Positions 22,490 to 34,150 are shown, numbered from the stretch's first letter. The stretch: DNA of 64,000 nucleotides from Mercenaria mercenaria (GCF_021730395.1 NC_069379.1:25952501-26016500); one strand, 5' to 3'. Numbers and translations are program-made. Notes: generated from the sequence alone by a model not told the origin.

Positions 22490-24462
22490 CACTTTGATAT
22501 GATCAAAACAATATTCCGTAAAATATAGCTATTCAATTTTTATTCAACAGGGACGTCGACATTTAAGCGAAATAAGAAATTTCTACAAAAACTAGAATCG
22601 TCTAACAGCTTGGAAATTGCAAGGAGAAAAAAATAGATATATATCATATAAAGATAAATTTGCAAGTACCAAAGCTGCACTGAATACATTGGAACAAAAC
22701 GAATAGAAATTTTCGGTAGAACATTATAGTTTCATACGCATATTTACAAAAGTATACCGAAAAATATCTCAGGGTGCTATTGTTCCAAGAAAATGTCGAT
22801 AAGTATTCTAATGCGCACATACGTGAAACGTTTTTAATTTCAAATTGTTTGCCGCCATGTTATTTCATTACATAAGATTTATAGTAGATTTTACTTATTA
22901 ATAAGATTTCCTTAGTATCCCTCGCCGATGTGGGAGAAATATTGATTTGGCTTGTTCGTTCGTCCGTCTGTGCGATTGTGCGTCCACCCGAAATTGAAAA
23001 TGCCTATTCTTCAGTAATTAAGTTTAGTATTTAAGCTAAAATCACCAAGCCTAAAAAATATGGATTTTTACTGTATCTAAGTAAGATATTAACCATGAAT
23101 CTTAATGAAACTTTAAACACCTTACACAAATGTAAATAGCTGGTGCATACATGGTAAATAGAAAATAAGTGCACACTATGTAAAATGCAAGACTTTTCTT
23201 CATTTCAAAATATTATTGCGGCACAATTATAAATATTCTTTACATGATATGTCACACGTTAAGTGTCGGGCATACCTTTATTTGTCGATGAATTCTGACA
23301 TAGCTAGTGTACTTTGAGAGAAATGCCATTCATGTTAGCTTGTCAAAAGTATTTTCAGTCTAAGGATTTCGTAAAAATAAGAGAAAAACATTGGTCTTTT
23401 ATTAAACATCATCAAAATATAGAGAATATATCAGCTTGGAATACCTCCTGACACCGTTATTCCGAATGTTCACAGCCCGAGCCTTGGTTGTACAATTGTT
23501 TTTGGTGTAGTATTTCTATGACGTGAATCTGTCTGTGCTTAAATTCTCAATCTGTATAAAAGATTGTCGTCGACTCTCAACAGCAAATACATGTGTTCAT
23601 TCATTTCATTGATAAATATATCAAAGAAAATTTTAACATACTAGTGATTGGAGGCAAAATAATAAAAATTATTGCGGACAGTGGTCCATTGACTTAAAGC
23701 CTTCCTCCTGCGTTTTCGAGCATGCGCTTATACTTGTTACTTTCTCGTCTGTTTTTGACGGTGTAAAAATTTAAAAGGGGCGGCTTATGACAGCGTAGAA
23801 ATTGGATGAAAACATAGAATAATTGCTTCTTAGTAGGATTTTTTAAAGCCAAAATATTCAGATTTTACATTTAGACCTAAGTTGTCCACGGACAAGTAAT
23901 AGATATCAATTGAAACAATAAGAAATAGCGAGCATAATTTGCTTAGATAAACAAATATTTGGAACTTCAAGACTGTGCTATATATAACAGCTATTGGATG
24001 TTCGAATCAATATAATCTCACGGTTGTCTATTTTACGGAGGATTTGGAAATAGAAATATGGGGGTACGTTGTTTAAAATCACAGAACGGGATGAAACAAA
24101 GATGTGTTTAAATAGTATATTTAAAGTTTATATATGTACACGTATGTGTGTAAATGTTACGTTTATCGTATACCATTTTGGTTGTTATCGCGTTCTGCCA
24201 CTCTTAAAATACTGAACATGCCATTATCTACCGAGATGTCTGAGATGAGCATTTTTCCGCAGATTAACCAGCGCCAAATTTTGACAGTTCCATGGTAAAA
24301 TATTTCATCTTCAATAAATACCAAATACAAATTTTGAAATAAATTTAGTTACCCAGCTTCTTTGAACAACTTCCCAGTCATATTGTTTGAATTATTAATT
24401 AAAAACGATTTACAAATGTTACCAAATATTCGTAAATACACACTTGATATATTTCTATATGT
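22490..24462. other. first large intron of paralogue 1, right part
   Basis: No exon or RNA gene is seen. It is AT-rich and unremarkable, apart from a GTTCGTTCGTCCGTCTGTGC segment near 22955 of a sort found in dispersed bivalve repeats. Confidence 0.5.
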
Positions 24463-24640
24463 TACCGAGTGGAAAGGTCTCTGACTTTGAATCATTTGCC
24501 TCTCACAGATATGGGTTCGAACCTTACTCGGGCGTAAAATTATTTATGAGGAAGCCATACAACAAGATCAGTGGTTCTACCAAAATGCCCACCCTGGCTG
24601 AAATAATGCGTGTAGGGGCACCTGGGTCTTCATCTACCAT
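24463..24640 (+). mobile_element. SINE family A copy with tRNA-like head
   Basis: The head GTTACCGAGTGGAAAGGTCT carries an A-box-like motif, and GGGTTCGAACC is a good B box. The body shares the GGTTCTACCxxxATGCCC and GGGTCTTC-TCTACCATG blocks with the other family A copies. Confidence 0.65.
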
Positions 24641-24982
24641 GAACATACATACAAATTTATGAAATTATCTGCAACAGAATGATGCACCGGGACAAGCAGG
24701 AAATGTTATAATGAATTCACCCGTAAAATATTTGATTTTACCACTATACTGGTTAAAAGTATAATAAGACGGAGGTGAAATTTGGCTTTGCGTTCTTTGT
24801 TTTTGAATTAATACTGGAAATAATTTGTTAACATTCTTTATATATTTTTGGAAAATATAGCTAAATATGAAGTAAGACTGGACATTTTCATTACACTTGT
24901 CTACAATGGTCTTTTAATATAAAATACGCACGCAAGTATGATAGCTATTATAACATATATAAATTAAATGTAAAGTACTTAC

Positions 24983-25031
24983 CGCAGGTTATGGTTAACA
25001 ACATGAAAACGATATGGAACAAACGTAACAT
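24983..25031 (-). pseudogene. paralogue 1 exon 1: start codon and signal peptide
   Basis: 49 bp. ATG follows directly on a strong acceptor (TTTTTGTTTTAG|ATG), so a non-coding exon must lie upstream. It encodes MLRLFHIVFMLLTITC, a short hydrophobic signal peptide, then donor G|GTAAGT in phase 1. It is a close match to 57640-57688. Confidence 0.82.
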
Positions 25032-25255
25032 CTAAAACAAAAATAATGATACAGGAATTGATTTATTGTCAGTCTGGTAAATTAGTCTGTATAGGGGAAA
25101 TTCCTCATCCGTCCAATACAAGACCTACAGCATTTTTGGAAAATAGAAATTGCCACATGTATCTTGGTGTATACATTTTTTTCAGGAAAATAATTCACAA
25201 TACGTTCACAAAACACACCAGTGTCAATAATCCCTGCAAACTTCGGTATGAAGAG

Positions 25256-25463
25256 CCGGAATAGCGCAGTGGTTAGCGCGTTTGCTTCATGACCGGAGGG
25301 TCGTGAGTTCGAGCCCTACCACAGCCATTAGGTAGTGTCCTTAGGCAAGACACTTGAAATCCACATATTGCCTCTCTCTTCGGGGTGGGTTTCATCTTGA
25401 GTGAGTTTACATGTCTACGTCCCTGACAAAGGGTTTGACATTAAATGGGAAATAAAAAAAAAT
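25256..25463 (+). mobile_element. tRNA-derived SINE
   Basis: GAATAGCGCAGTGGTTAGCG (A box) and GAGTTCGAGCC (B box) form a tRNA-like head. A body with TCTTCGGGGTGGGTTTCATC follows, and an A-rich tail ends near 25463. It lies about 230 bp upstream of the paralogue 1 signal exon. Confidence 0.78.
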
Positions 25464-25577
25464 GAAGTTATTCTACAGAAGAAAACTGCACAAGATACTG
25501 CTAGCATAGAACTAAGTATTAATAGAAGTTGCAATATTTAGCAGTGGCAGTAAAGTACGGTAGCGACAACAATAGAA

Positions 25578-25880
25578 AGTAGTAGTAGTAGTAGTAGTAG
25601 TGATAGTGGTAGTGGTAGTGGTAGTGGCAGTGGCAGTGGCAGTGGCAGCGGCAGCGGCAGCGGCAGCGGCAGCAGCAGAAGAGGAATAAGTGACAGCAAC
25701 AACAGCAGCAGGAGAAGAAGAGGTAGATGTACAAGACGTATTAGTGGAAGCAGGTGTAGTAGTATCAGTAGTAGCAGTAGTAGTAGTAGTAGAAGAAGTA
25801 GTAGTAGAAGAAGAAGAAGAAGAAGAAGAAGTACATGTAGTAATAGCAATAGAAGTAGCGGCACCAGTAGTAGTAGTACG
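25578..25880. repeat. compound trinucleotide repeat (AGT/GGC/AGA)n
   Basis: Runs of AGT, GGTAGT, GGCAGT, GGCAGC, then AGA and AGT units across about 300 bp. The long Leu-rich and Glu/Val-rich frames over it are translation artefacts of the repeat. Confidence 0.95.
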
Positions 25881-26032
25881 AACAAAATGTTAACTATTAC
25901 CAATGGAGGGTATTAGAGTTGTAGATCTAGTAAAATTGTCCGTTAGGTTTGGTGGCATCACTTTTTAATAGATATTATCGTCGGAAGTCTTTTCAGGAGC
26001 CGTTGTATTACACAAAAAGGGTAACTTTTTTA

Positions 26033-26362
26033 AATAGAATAATGTCCGGGAATCGATATTGTATGAGAGTTCGAATGTAGTAATTTCGGCATTGAGTATT
26101 TTACATGGAAGGAGTCACTTTTGCTATAGAATAATAACCGGGGTCGTTATTCTATGAGATGCGAAGGGAGTCATCTTTAGGGAGTCAATATTTTACTTGG
26201 AGGGGTCAGTTTTTCTATAGAATAATGACCGGGGGTCGTTATTCTATAGAGTTTTCAAAGGGAGTCAGTTTTTTATAAGGGGAGTCAATATTTTACAGGA
26301 AAGGAGTCACATTTTCTATAGAATAATGACCGGGGGTCGTTATTCTATGGGGGTCGAAGTAC
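26033..26362. repeat. tandem hairpin-bearing repeat, about 90-100 bp unit
   Basis: Three good units start at 26124, 26215 and 26316, with a diverged one near 26033. Each opens with AGAATAATGACC, a short G run and GGTCGTTATTCT, an inverted pair with one mismatch (a G-U pair in RNA). GGGAGTCA and AGTCAATATTTTAC separate the hairpins. Confidence 0.8.
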
Positions 26363-26980
26363 TTCATTACACCGGTTCTATTTTTGAAGCAATAAAAACA
26401 GTAAATATTATCGTTATTTTTGGTCAATTTTGATAAGAGGCATGAGAAATAGTGCATTATTCGTTATATTTTATAAGCAGACTAAATCAAACCCATGGGT
26501 GCTTGCTTTCGTCCTATGCTTGTAAACGGTCTATTTCTAGATTTATTTTATTATAGAGCTAATCTTAAAAGAACTGCGCTTAAGTAATCTCAAAAGAAAC
26601 GGACAGGTAAAGTAGAAGACCTAAGACATCAACGCGTGATAAATGGAACTTCTAAAATCGTGCTTTGTAATAGGTGTCTGAAATGAGAAAACCCGTCAGC
26701 TAATGTGCAAACGTTATATAATCATGCTACATTTGCTAAACCCTTTGTCGATTCATGAAATAAGTGTTAAGATAAACGACTTAAAATGTAACCAATTTTA
26801 AAGACGTTCGGTATAAACAGAGATTTATCAAACAGAAAGGGTTAATCACACTGAGTTAGATTTATTTCGTCATTAGATATATAAATAACAATACACGAGA
26901 ATACAGCGAAGATTGTTGACTTAGGTAATATAGAAACCTGTTGCAATGCAATATATCTAAAACGATTTTATACTTTTTAT
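26363..26980. other. intergenic, nothing recognised
   Basis: AT-rich DNA without open frames of note, RNA genes or clear repeats. Confidence 0.5.
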
Positions 26981-26984
26981 TTTT

Positions 26985-27440
26985 ATTACAACTACAACAA
27001 TTTACAATTACGCTAAATTCATTATGTATCAATAATTATTGTAAACAGAATCTGTACTTAACTGTTTGTGGCCTATATTTGTAATCGCATCCTATCAACT
27101 TTATTTGTAAATCCAAGTTCTTTATATTTTTAAAGTTATAATGTTCTTGTTATATCACCACCGATATGTTTTCAACAACATCATTTAACATACGTAAATC
27201 AAAGCCTATTCATTATAACTAAGCTTGAAGTGTAATGTGGTCTCTGTGACTACTAAGGAAACGGGCATAAAAAGTGAGTAGGTATAAGGAAGAAAAAAAG
27301 AAGTGCAACCAGGAGGGACCTGAAAGTATTTCCATATAAATTTGATATGATAATAAAATAAAAATTAGGAAATGAGTAAGTGCGCTGCTATATGGGAACT
27401 GTGGTTCAATCTGTCATTATTTCCTGTAAAACCTTAACAG
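26985..27440. repeat. upstream duplicated block, paralogue 1 copy
   Basis: It aligns in patches with 59955-60370. Shared landmarks in order are TACTTAACTGTTTGTG, ATCACCACCGATA, CAACAxCATCTTT, GACTACTAAGxAA, GAGTAxGTAxAAGGAA and CATTATTTCCTGTA. Both copies lie about 2-2.5 kb upstream of their signal exon, which suggests they belong to the gene duplication unit. Confidence 0.6.
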
Positions 27441-27584
27441 AGTTAATTAAAAAAGATATGGTTTCAGTTTAACTATGTCAAATACATTCATAGCATTTCT
27501 GTATTAATTCTGTGTTATCACATGTTTGACGTCGCGGGAGTGTAATAAAGCCATTAAATAAAAACGAAACTTAAGAGTGGGCCC

Positions 27585-27790
27585 AAATTTTGACCTCTAG
27601 AGTGTTAACAAGCTTTTTCTTTGATTTGACTTGGTGACCTAGTTTTTGACCCCAGATGACCCAATATCGAACTCGTCCAAGATTTTATTGAGGGTTACAT
27701 TCTGACCAAGTTTCATTAAGGGCTTGACAGTTCTTCAGGTTGAATGCTTTATAGCGCTTCCTCTTTTCCTCCCAGGTTATGCCTGAGATA
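27585..27790. repeat. dispersed TGACCT-rich repeat, fragment
   Basis: TTTGACTTGGTGACCTAGTT and the phrase GACCAAGTTTCATTA occur here. The same vocabulary, reverse-complemented (AACTAGGTCAC, ATGAAACTTGGTCAG), fills 35380-35800. A fragment of an abundant dispersed repeat. Confidence 0.55.
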
Positions 27791-27870
27791 AAATACCAAA
27801 ACAAGAAGTTCACAAAGTCATGAACAGTTACAATAATTGAAATACCTGGAAATTCCAAAACTTCTAATGT

Positions 27871-28101
27871 TTATAATTATTGACCAAAGACAGCCCCACT
27901 CCATGAATATTTACATTACCTTGTAATTCCAAGGAAAGCCGCCACCTGTTGTTTATAATTATTGACCAAGGACAGCCCCATTCCATGAATATTTACATTA
28001 CCTTGTAATTCCAAGGAAAGCCGCCTCCTGTTGTTTATAATTATTGATCAAGGACAGCCCCATTCCATGAATATTTACATTATCCTGTAATTCCAAGGAA
28101 A
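27871..28101. repeat. 82-bp tandem repeat, 2.8 units
   Basis: Units start at 27871, 27953 and 28035, exactly 82 bp apart, each opening TTATAATTATTGA and containing ACAGCCCCA-TCCATGAATAT. The units differ by only a few bases, so the array is young or homogenised. Confidence 0.93.
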
Positions 28102-28790
28102 GAATATTACATTTTTGACTTTCCACATTTTACCATACATTTTACAGGTAGCAACCTGCGTCAAGGGAACGTGCTAGCTAGCTAAAAATACATTGTTTTC
28201 GCACAGCCGAATACCATAAAGCTCCTTATTCACTTTATTGGGTCAGGTATATCGAAATAATAAAGCGCAATGGTCCAGGAATTACTAAACCATGCTACAG
28301 ATAGATCATCTGACTATTTCGACAATTTTGAATTTATTAAACTCGTTGAATAAAATTGATAAAATGCTCGGCAGAGCCTCGCATTTTATTATTTTATTAA
28401 ACTCGTTTAATAAATTCAATATGAAAAGACACTCATGTAATATCCTCTATGTAACTTTTGTTGGTAACTTTTGACTTTGGTGCCAGTAAATATCAAGGAC
28501 GGATGCAGGGGGTGGGATCAAGCCTCTTCAACCCCTCCCCCTCCTCTTCCGCCACCACCACCCCACAAGCAAACTCTATCGAGCATATATGATGATAACC
28601 TTATCAAAATTGAATTTTTGTCATTTCTAAATTTGACAGTTTTGTTAATTTTATTTCATATATTTATTGACCACACCCATTTTTATCATAATTTGTAATT
28701 TTGTAATAATATCAAACAAAACAATTCATGATAGTTTTTCTGTAAAGATGATACAGTATAATAAGCAAGTTACATCAATAAGTTAAGGAT
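28102..28790. other. intergenic, nothing recognised
   Basis: Non-coding. A C-rich pyrimidine stretch (about 28525-28565) gives a proline-rich open frame that is judged spurious. Confidence 0.5.
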
Positions 28791-28967
28791 ATAAATTAAG
28801 AAATGATATATCTCATTTAGTGATTTTTCGCTGAATAAATCATTGTTTGGAGTTCAGAAGCGAAGGAATTATATAATAATACGCATCAGAACGACAAACA
28901 TTGATTTTATTCAAGAGCAAATCACTAAATGAGATAATAAAAAATTATATTATTTCTTAATTTATAT
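28791..28967. repeat. inverted repeat (foldback), arms of about 60-70 bp
   Basis: The left arm 28791-28849 pairs with the right arm 28895-28967 (shared ATATAAATTAAGAAAT, CTCATTTAGTGATTT, GAATAAA, AxTGTTTG). The right arm has about 13 extra bases. The loop is about 45 bp. It looks like a MITE or foldback element. Confidence 0.75.
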
Positions 28968-29154
28968 TATTCTTATATTATTTCGATTCTAACACGTTAC
29001 CGAGGATTTTAAAGTACATCCTCGACGGCATTCATTAAATAATTGCCCGTTTTCAATTGGTTTCTTTTCCGTCGCGCCGCTATGCCGTTTGATGCTATGA
29101 CGTAATAATTGTTACGTCGAAGAATGAATTGTTGTATAATAATTCACTGTTCTA

Positions 29155-29245
29155 AAGACTTACAAATCCATGAATCACTCTTACGATTTTCTAGATTTTT
29201 TGCAAGAAGTCCTAGTGTGGTTTATACCCGTATTAACGCACAAAA
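29155..29245 (+). repeat. repeat shared with 835-913
   Basis: CACTCTTACGATTTTCTAGA, TTTGCAAGAAGTCC and GTTTATAC occur in the same order in both places. Confidence 0.65.
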
Positions 29246-29714
29246 TAGCATCCAGTCCTATTAAGACTTTTATTATATACCTGTATAAATTCTGTCAAAA
29301 ATACAGCTTGCATTTCACAAGGAAATACGAATAGGCTGGGAAAATCCCGTATTGTACCTTCCAAAATTCCGTATTGTACATTCCGTATTGCATGTTACTA
29401 CTTGCATTAATATGCACGAGCTGACACAGTTATATAAATAGCGCACACAATAACCACTCATTTCGTTTTAACATCAACAAACATTTAAGAGTTCGTTCGA
29501 TTACAAATTAAAAAACAAAAATATGAAGGTATATAATAAAAGGGTCATAACAACAGTAGCTACATCTGGAATATTGTATTCTTTGCAAGGACGGATCACA
29601 GTCGGCGCATACGCGCCTCGTGGGATCCGACCTGGCAAATTCCACTCGAGCCAAATACAGCATACCAGATCAAGCTACTGTTATAATAACCCTATTATAT
29701 TTACATGTTGTTTT

Positions 29715-29792
29715 TTTTTACACTCAGTCAAACCGAGTCTGCTATTATTGTATTTGGTTGCATTCTTTGCTTCCAAAGGATCTGTTTACAGA
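29715..29792 (+). repeat. dispersed palindromic repeat
   Basis: Built around a GACTCAGTCAAACCGAGTC-type palindrome followed by TGCTATTATT and GGTTGCATTC. Related copies are at 57945-58035, 62555-62620 and 62815-62890 on the plus strand, and near 39905-39935 in inverse orientation. Confidence 0.65.
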
Positions 29793-30146
29793 TTTTATTA
29801 TAGTAGCTTGCTACAAAAAATGTGGTTTGCTTTCTGTGAGTATCAAGGAATAAAAATAAATATCTGGATATTATTTTATTTCAACATTTAAAGATCAACC
29901 CACGTTCAGTTGTTTTTCGCCCTCCGAAAAAAACATAAATAAAGATCCTGCTTTATATCTAAAATATTGTTAAATCCAGTAAAAATTATATAGTCTTGTC
30001 TATTTAGACTTTATCTTAAACATGATAAAAACCCTTTAAGCTACATGTATAGTGTTCTTTTTGAAATGTTTGTGTGCAGTTTTGAAAAGAATTTTTCAAA
30101 GACGTAAGATTGCGCGTGCAAACTGCGGAAAAAGCCATCATTGACG
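29793..30146 (+). repeat. direct repeat, copy upstream of paralogue 1
   Basis: Counterpart of 2528-2871; see that entry for landmarks. Confidence 0.6.
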
Positions 30147-31584
30147 GCAGTTTTTTCCCATACAAAGAATATAATGAATTGCGAAAATCGGAACCAAAAT
30201 ATTTATTAAAAATTTAACATATTTATTCTTCAGATGAAAATTCGATAACTTGGTTTTATTCCAGGTGGCATACACACCTGTTATTATTCCAATGGTTAAA
30301 TTATTAAACTCAAATGTTGAAGTGACTTTTAAGTGTCATGGATAACGTAACCGTATAATAATACATTCGTATGCAATTAATGTATACTAGTATATCAAAA
30401 TCTAAATATTGACAATATAACATAAAGTATAATATACAGGAAAATCATAAATTATGGGGGCAAAAGTCAGATAAAAGATACACATCAGATTTATGGTTCG
30501 AACCTACAGCCTTGTTGTAAAGTCGTTTTGCTAGTCTTAGTCAACTATGCTTATAGCCTGATCACTGAGTTCACTATAAAACTATATATTGTAGAAATGT
30601 AACATAATTTTTACACGAGAAAGACAGCTTTTTTTTTGTAATCGAACTACATGTCATAGAGACCTTACAAAAGTTCTTCGCGTACTTTGATTTTTGCAAA
30701 ATTAAGTGGTTATAACAAGTGCACCGGTAACGAGTTTAAGTGTAAACAATGGACTATGTGTCTATGAATCATTGGAATGAATGAATGACAGTCGATCTTA
30801 GTCATAATACTGATTTACAGCAAAAGCTAATGTCTTCATGTGATGCAGAAAAGTATTTACTTCATAACTGTCATTTCCAATCGAATGAAATCCTCTCAAA
30901 ACTGAAAACTTATTGCTTAAGGGTAAATATAAAAGATTCGGTGTAAATTAATTTTCACCAGCTATTGACTTCATATTCTAAAAACACGTCAGTGAAATTT
31001 TGGCATTTTTGACCTATTAAAACAGTTGCAAAAATTAGAGTATATTTTATGATTTTTGCATGTTCTTTTTTTACACGAAAATAAACTTTAAGTCAATACG
31101 CCAATAATCCAGAGTACACCGAATATGATGTTATTGTCACAAAATTGTTACAGTTAACGAAATGTAGTCGGGTTGACAATAAGGGTACTTACGCTGCCTT
31201 TCTATAGCTACTGTTGTTCAAAAAGTCAGGGCTTCAATATTTGCACTCTGTTATAGCACGTATTTGCAGGTTCATCAGACTGTTCTATATTTTTAGCAAA
31301 CAGTATAATGGACCATTACTTAGCAATCTGAATCTAGATCACTGTTGAATGTAGAATGAAAAACACCCAAGTAGCCAATTTCCAATATATTATTTGATGT
31401 TTCTGCACGGAATCTCATCTAGGGGAGGTAAATGTCTTTTAATCAGCTTCAATCCAACCAATAGTAATTGAATCTTCCAGCACAAGCGTTTACTATTTTG
31501 TTTTACTGTAATTTCTATCTGCAGTATTTAAACCCATAATTACGTTGTTTTATTATCCTCTGTAGTGCAAGGGATCGATCAGAC
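30147..31584. other. intergenic, nothing firm
   Basis: AT-rich. A degenerate tRNA-like sequence on the minus strand lies near 30484-30560 (GTAGGTTCGAACC B box), probably an old SINE remnant. No genes. Confidence 0.5.
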
Positions 31585-31862
31585 AGGATCCTTATTAGCT
31601 CATGATCTACGGATCGCTGGGTCGTGGGTTCGACCCTTGGGCAGGCCGTATACTCCGTGACGATTTATTAAAAGACATTGTGTCTGAAATCATATGTTCT
31701 CCAACTCAGATTCATGTGGCGAAGTTGGCAGTTACTTGCGGAGAACAGGTTTGTATTGATATAGAATCCAAGAACACTGGTTAGGTTAACTGCATGCCGT
31801 TACATAACTGAAATACTTTTGAAAACGGCGTTAACACAAGACAAGAACACACACAAACAAGT
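31585..31862 (+). mobile_element. SINE family B copy
   Basis: CGTGGGTTCGACCCTTGG is the B-box part of a tRNA-like head. The body has CTCCGTGACGATTTATTAAA, GACATTGTGTCTGAAATCAT, GTTGGCAGTTACTTGC and a CCGTTACATAACTGAAATAC to AACGGCGTTAA tail, then an A-rich end. Other copies are at 36288-36440, 36780-36990 and 40545-40770. It resembles V-superfamily molluscan SINEs; the name is not assigned. Confidence 0.7.
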
Positions 31863-32862
31863 TAACTCATTCGTAAGTCTTAGGGTGGGAACGTGTCAGC
31901 TTGGTGCAGACAATGGCGTGTTCTTACCTATCTTTTAAATTATTAAAGCTATTTTTTAATGTCTCTTCAAAAGTGCTTTTTCGAATAAAGTGTATTGCTT
32001 TGCATTTGTACTAATATATTGTGTGTGTATCCCTCGGATATTTCTCCAACTTGTTTACGATAGTAGTGATTCCCCGGATTTGCCTCAAGGTTCATTTGAA
32101 TATAGTCCATATCAGTATATAGTGGTAAAAGCCATTTTCGTACCAGACATAAGCTTAAGTGATACTTGATTGTGAAGGGGAATTTCTGTGAATGATTTTA
32201 AACTACCAAAATTGTGCGGAAGCTGCTGGGTAATATGAAAGTAATATAGGTATTATCTAATGTCTACCTACGCAATATTAGCGTTTCCATCAAGTGTCTT
32301 AGTCATAAGACAATGAATTCATTCAATTTGCATTATGGTCAATCCCTGACTTTTCTGGTATTTTTGTTTGCTTAAAGACAGACTTCCCCTTTTATCTATA
32401 TTATGCATAAAATTGAAATGTACTTGTTGGATTTTTAAAGCAACCCGTCTATAATGTTTGGTTTTTCCGCTACAACTTTTTTTTTTGTTGTGGGCCTACT
32501 TTGCAAATGTGTTGCTCTGAGGCTGTGTTTGTGGTGCTCTGTGCTTCCGAGAAATCTACCCTTACCTGTTATCTTTTCAATACAAGGGTTGTCTCTTACA
32601 TTCAACATGTTCAGGCAAACTTTTTCCGAATGAATAAGCAGATTTAAAACATCGACACTTCTTTGCTTTTAGTATGTTTACTCCTGTACATTGTTTTTCA
32701 TCAACAAACATGTTCTTTCATTACAGAATAAGTCCAAATTTATTCCATTGTCACTGCTTTAAGGATGTAGAATCAAATATTTTCAGACTTTGTGTTCTTG
32801 AAAATTATTTATTTTATTTATTTCTAAGACAAATAAGTACAGAAAAAGCACACGTCACCTCA
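31863..32862. other. intergenic, nothing recognised
   Basis: AT-rich, no supported gene or repeat. Small open frames such as 32674-32883 lack any domain. Confidence 0.5.
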
Positions 32863-33816
32863 CTCGTTTTTTTTATTTTATAGGGTATTTTCTTCACCTA
32901 GTAAACACACTGACACCAGATCAGAAAGAAAATGCCTCCATACGTGTTATACCCTACCCCTAGGTATTCTATAAGAACCATGGTCGTGAACAGGAAAATA
33001 TACTTACCCGTTTCAATCGCGCATTTCATCTCTAAAACACGCAGTGCGGTAAATGTGTACTATGAATATCAAATAAGTAGTAATTTATCTTCCATTGTGT
33101 ACCAGTTACATTTTTTCAATACATCTTATCTTAGAAAAACAACCCGTAGTTTATAGTAATTTCAACATTACACAAAAAAACTTGCTTGAACTTCCCTGGT
33201 GAAGTCCCGTTCTAGATTACAAAACCATTCTGATTGGCTGATGTGAAAATGTATGTCAATCGTCATTTTACTACACGTGTTCGCTAAAATGTGAAAATAT
33301 AGCATTAATGTGCAAAATGAATAAAATAAACAGAATGTACGATTTCAAATTAAAGATCATATACAAGATGAATTTCATTCATCATTTCGAGTTTTAGTGT
33401 AAAATTGTGATTTTTTAAAGTTCTGTTTTTGTTTGTTTACATTTCGCCAAACATGTGCACACTGCCGTGACCTCTAGACCGGATGTTCATTAGGGAAGGT
33501 CAAGCAAGTTTTTTTCTGTAACGTTGAGGAAAGCATAAAATATGGAATATTGAGGCAATGTGACTGGTGCACGATGGAAGATAAATTATCGCTTGTTCAA
33601 TATACTAGGTACCCATTCACCGAACTGCGCGTTTAAATTGAGAAATGTACGATTGAAACGGGTTAGTGCATTTTCCCGTTCATGACCATGGTTCTTATAG
33701 AATACCTAGGGGTAGGGTATAACACGTACGGAGATATTTTCTTTCTGATCTGGTGCCAGTGAGTAAACAGTGGATAAAGAAAGTGTCCTTTAGTGTCCTA
33801 TAAAATAAAAACGCGT
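32863..33816. mobile_element. long inverted-repeat element of unknown family
   Basis: The left arm, about 32863-33060, pairs with the right arm, about 33608-33816. Landmarks: GACACCAGATCAGAAAGAAAA on the left, TTTTCTTTCTGATCTGG on the right; CCCTACCCCTAGGTATTCTA against its complement; then CGTTTCAATCG and GCAGTxCGGT. The loop is about 550 bp and has no transposase. It is most likely a non-autonomous DNA element; no target duplication was resolved. Confidence 0.8.
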
Positions 33817-34080
33817 TTCTGAAATTTAGTAAAACTGAATATAATAAATATATAATATCTTACTTAACGCTATACAGGGTTTTAGGTCTTACTACTACGA
33901 CAATCTCACTAAAGTACATATCCTATTACGCTACGCTTCGGATCTGAACACGAGATATTGATAGCCTCGTTCTGACGACCCTTCCACTAGCCAATCAAAA
34001 GCTAACCTACAACATTCTGCAAGCTTAAAAAAGCCTTGGTTTTGGATATCTATAATTGTTACGTCGTAAGATGTCAAATA

Positions 34081-34150
34081 AGCGGTTAACTCAGTCGTTA
34101 GGGCACTTGCTCTATAAGCGAGGGGTCCCGAGTTCGAACCCTGGACCGAC
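34081..34150 (+). mobile_element. tRNA-like SINE head or remnant
   Basis: TTAACTCAGTCGTTAGGGC (A box) and GAGTTCGAACCC (B box) are spaced as in a tRNA. The 5' and 3' ends pair poorly, so it is scored as SINE-derived and not as a functional tRNA gene. Confidence 0.55.

Larger units (their letters stand above)
6186..25031 (-). pseudogene. paralogue 1: multi-EGF transmembrane receptor, probably decayed
   Basis: Five coding exons on the minus strand, placed by splice signals and phase: 24983-25031 (signal peptide), 18429-20608 (EGF array), 17555-17675 (transmembrane), 15464-15561 (juxtamembrane), 6186-6388 (tail). Intron phases are 1, 1, 2, 1, as in paralogue 3. The predicted product is a type I receptor with tandem short EGF-like modules of the MEGF/SREC/Draper kind and a phosphotyrosine-motif tail. 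Decay is visible in the EGF exon: an in-frame TAA at 20481-20483, where neighbouring modules have a CxxC codon; a deletion with frameshift near 18738-18750; and a further in-frame loss of roughly 170 residues relative to paralogue 3. Signal, TM, juxtamembrane and tail exons remain open, so decay is probably recent. The last intron holds an LTR element. A shortened product from an internal start cannot be excluded. Confidence 0.75.

Noticed and set aside
25256-25330. tRNA gene on the plus strand
   Set aside because: Same reason: a tRNA-derived SINE head with body and A-rich tail.
25519-25903. Poly-Leu and Glu/Val-rich frames
   Set aside because: Artefacts of the trinucleotide tract.
29523-29891. 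122-codon plus-strand frame
   Set aside because: It spans a dispersed palindromic repeat and the start of a duplicated block, with no domain.
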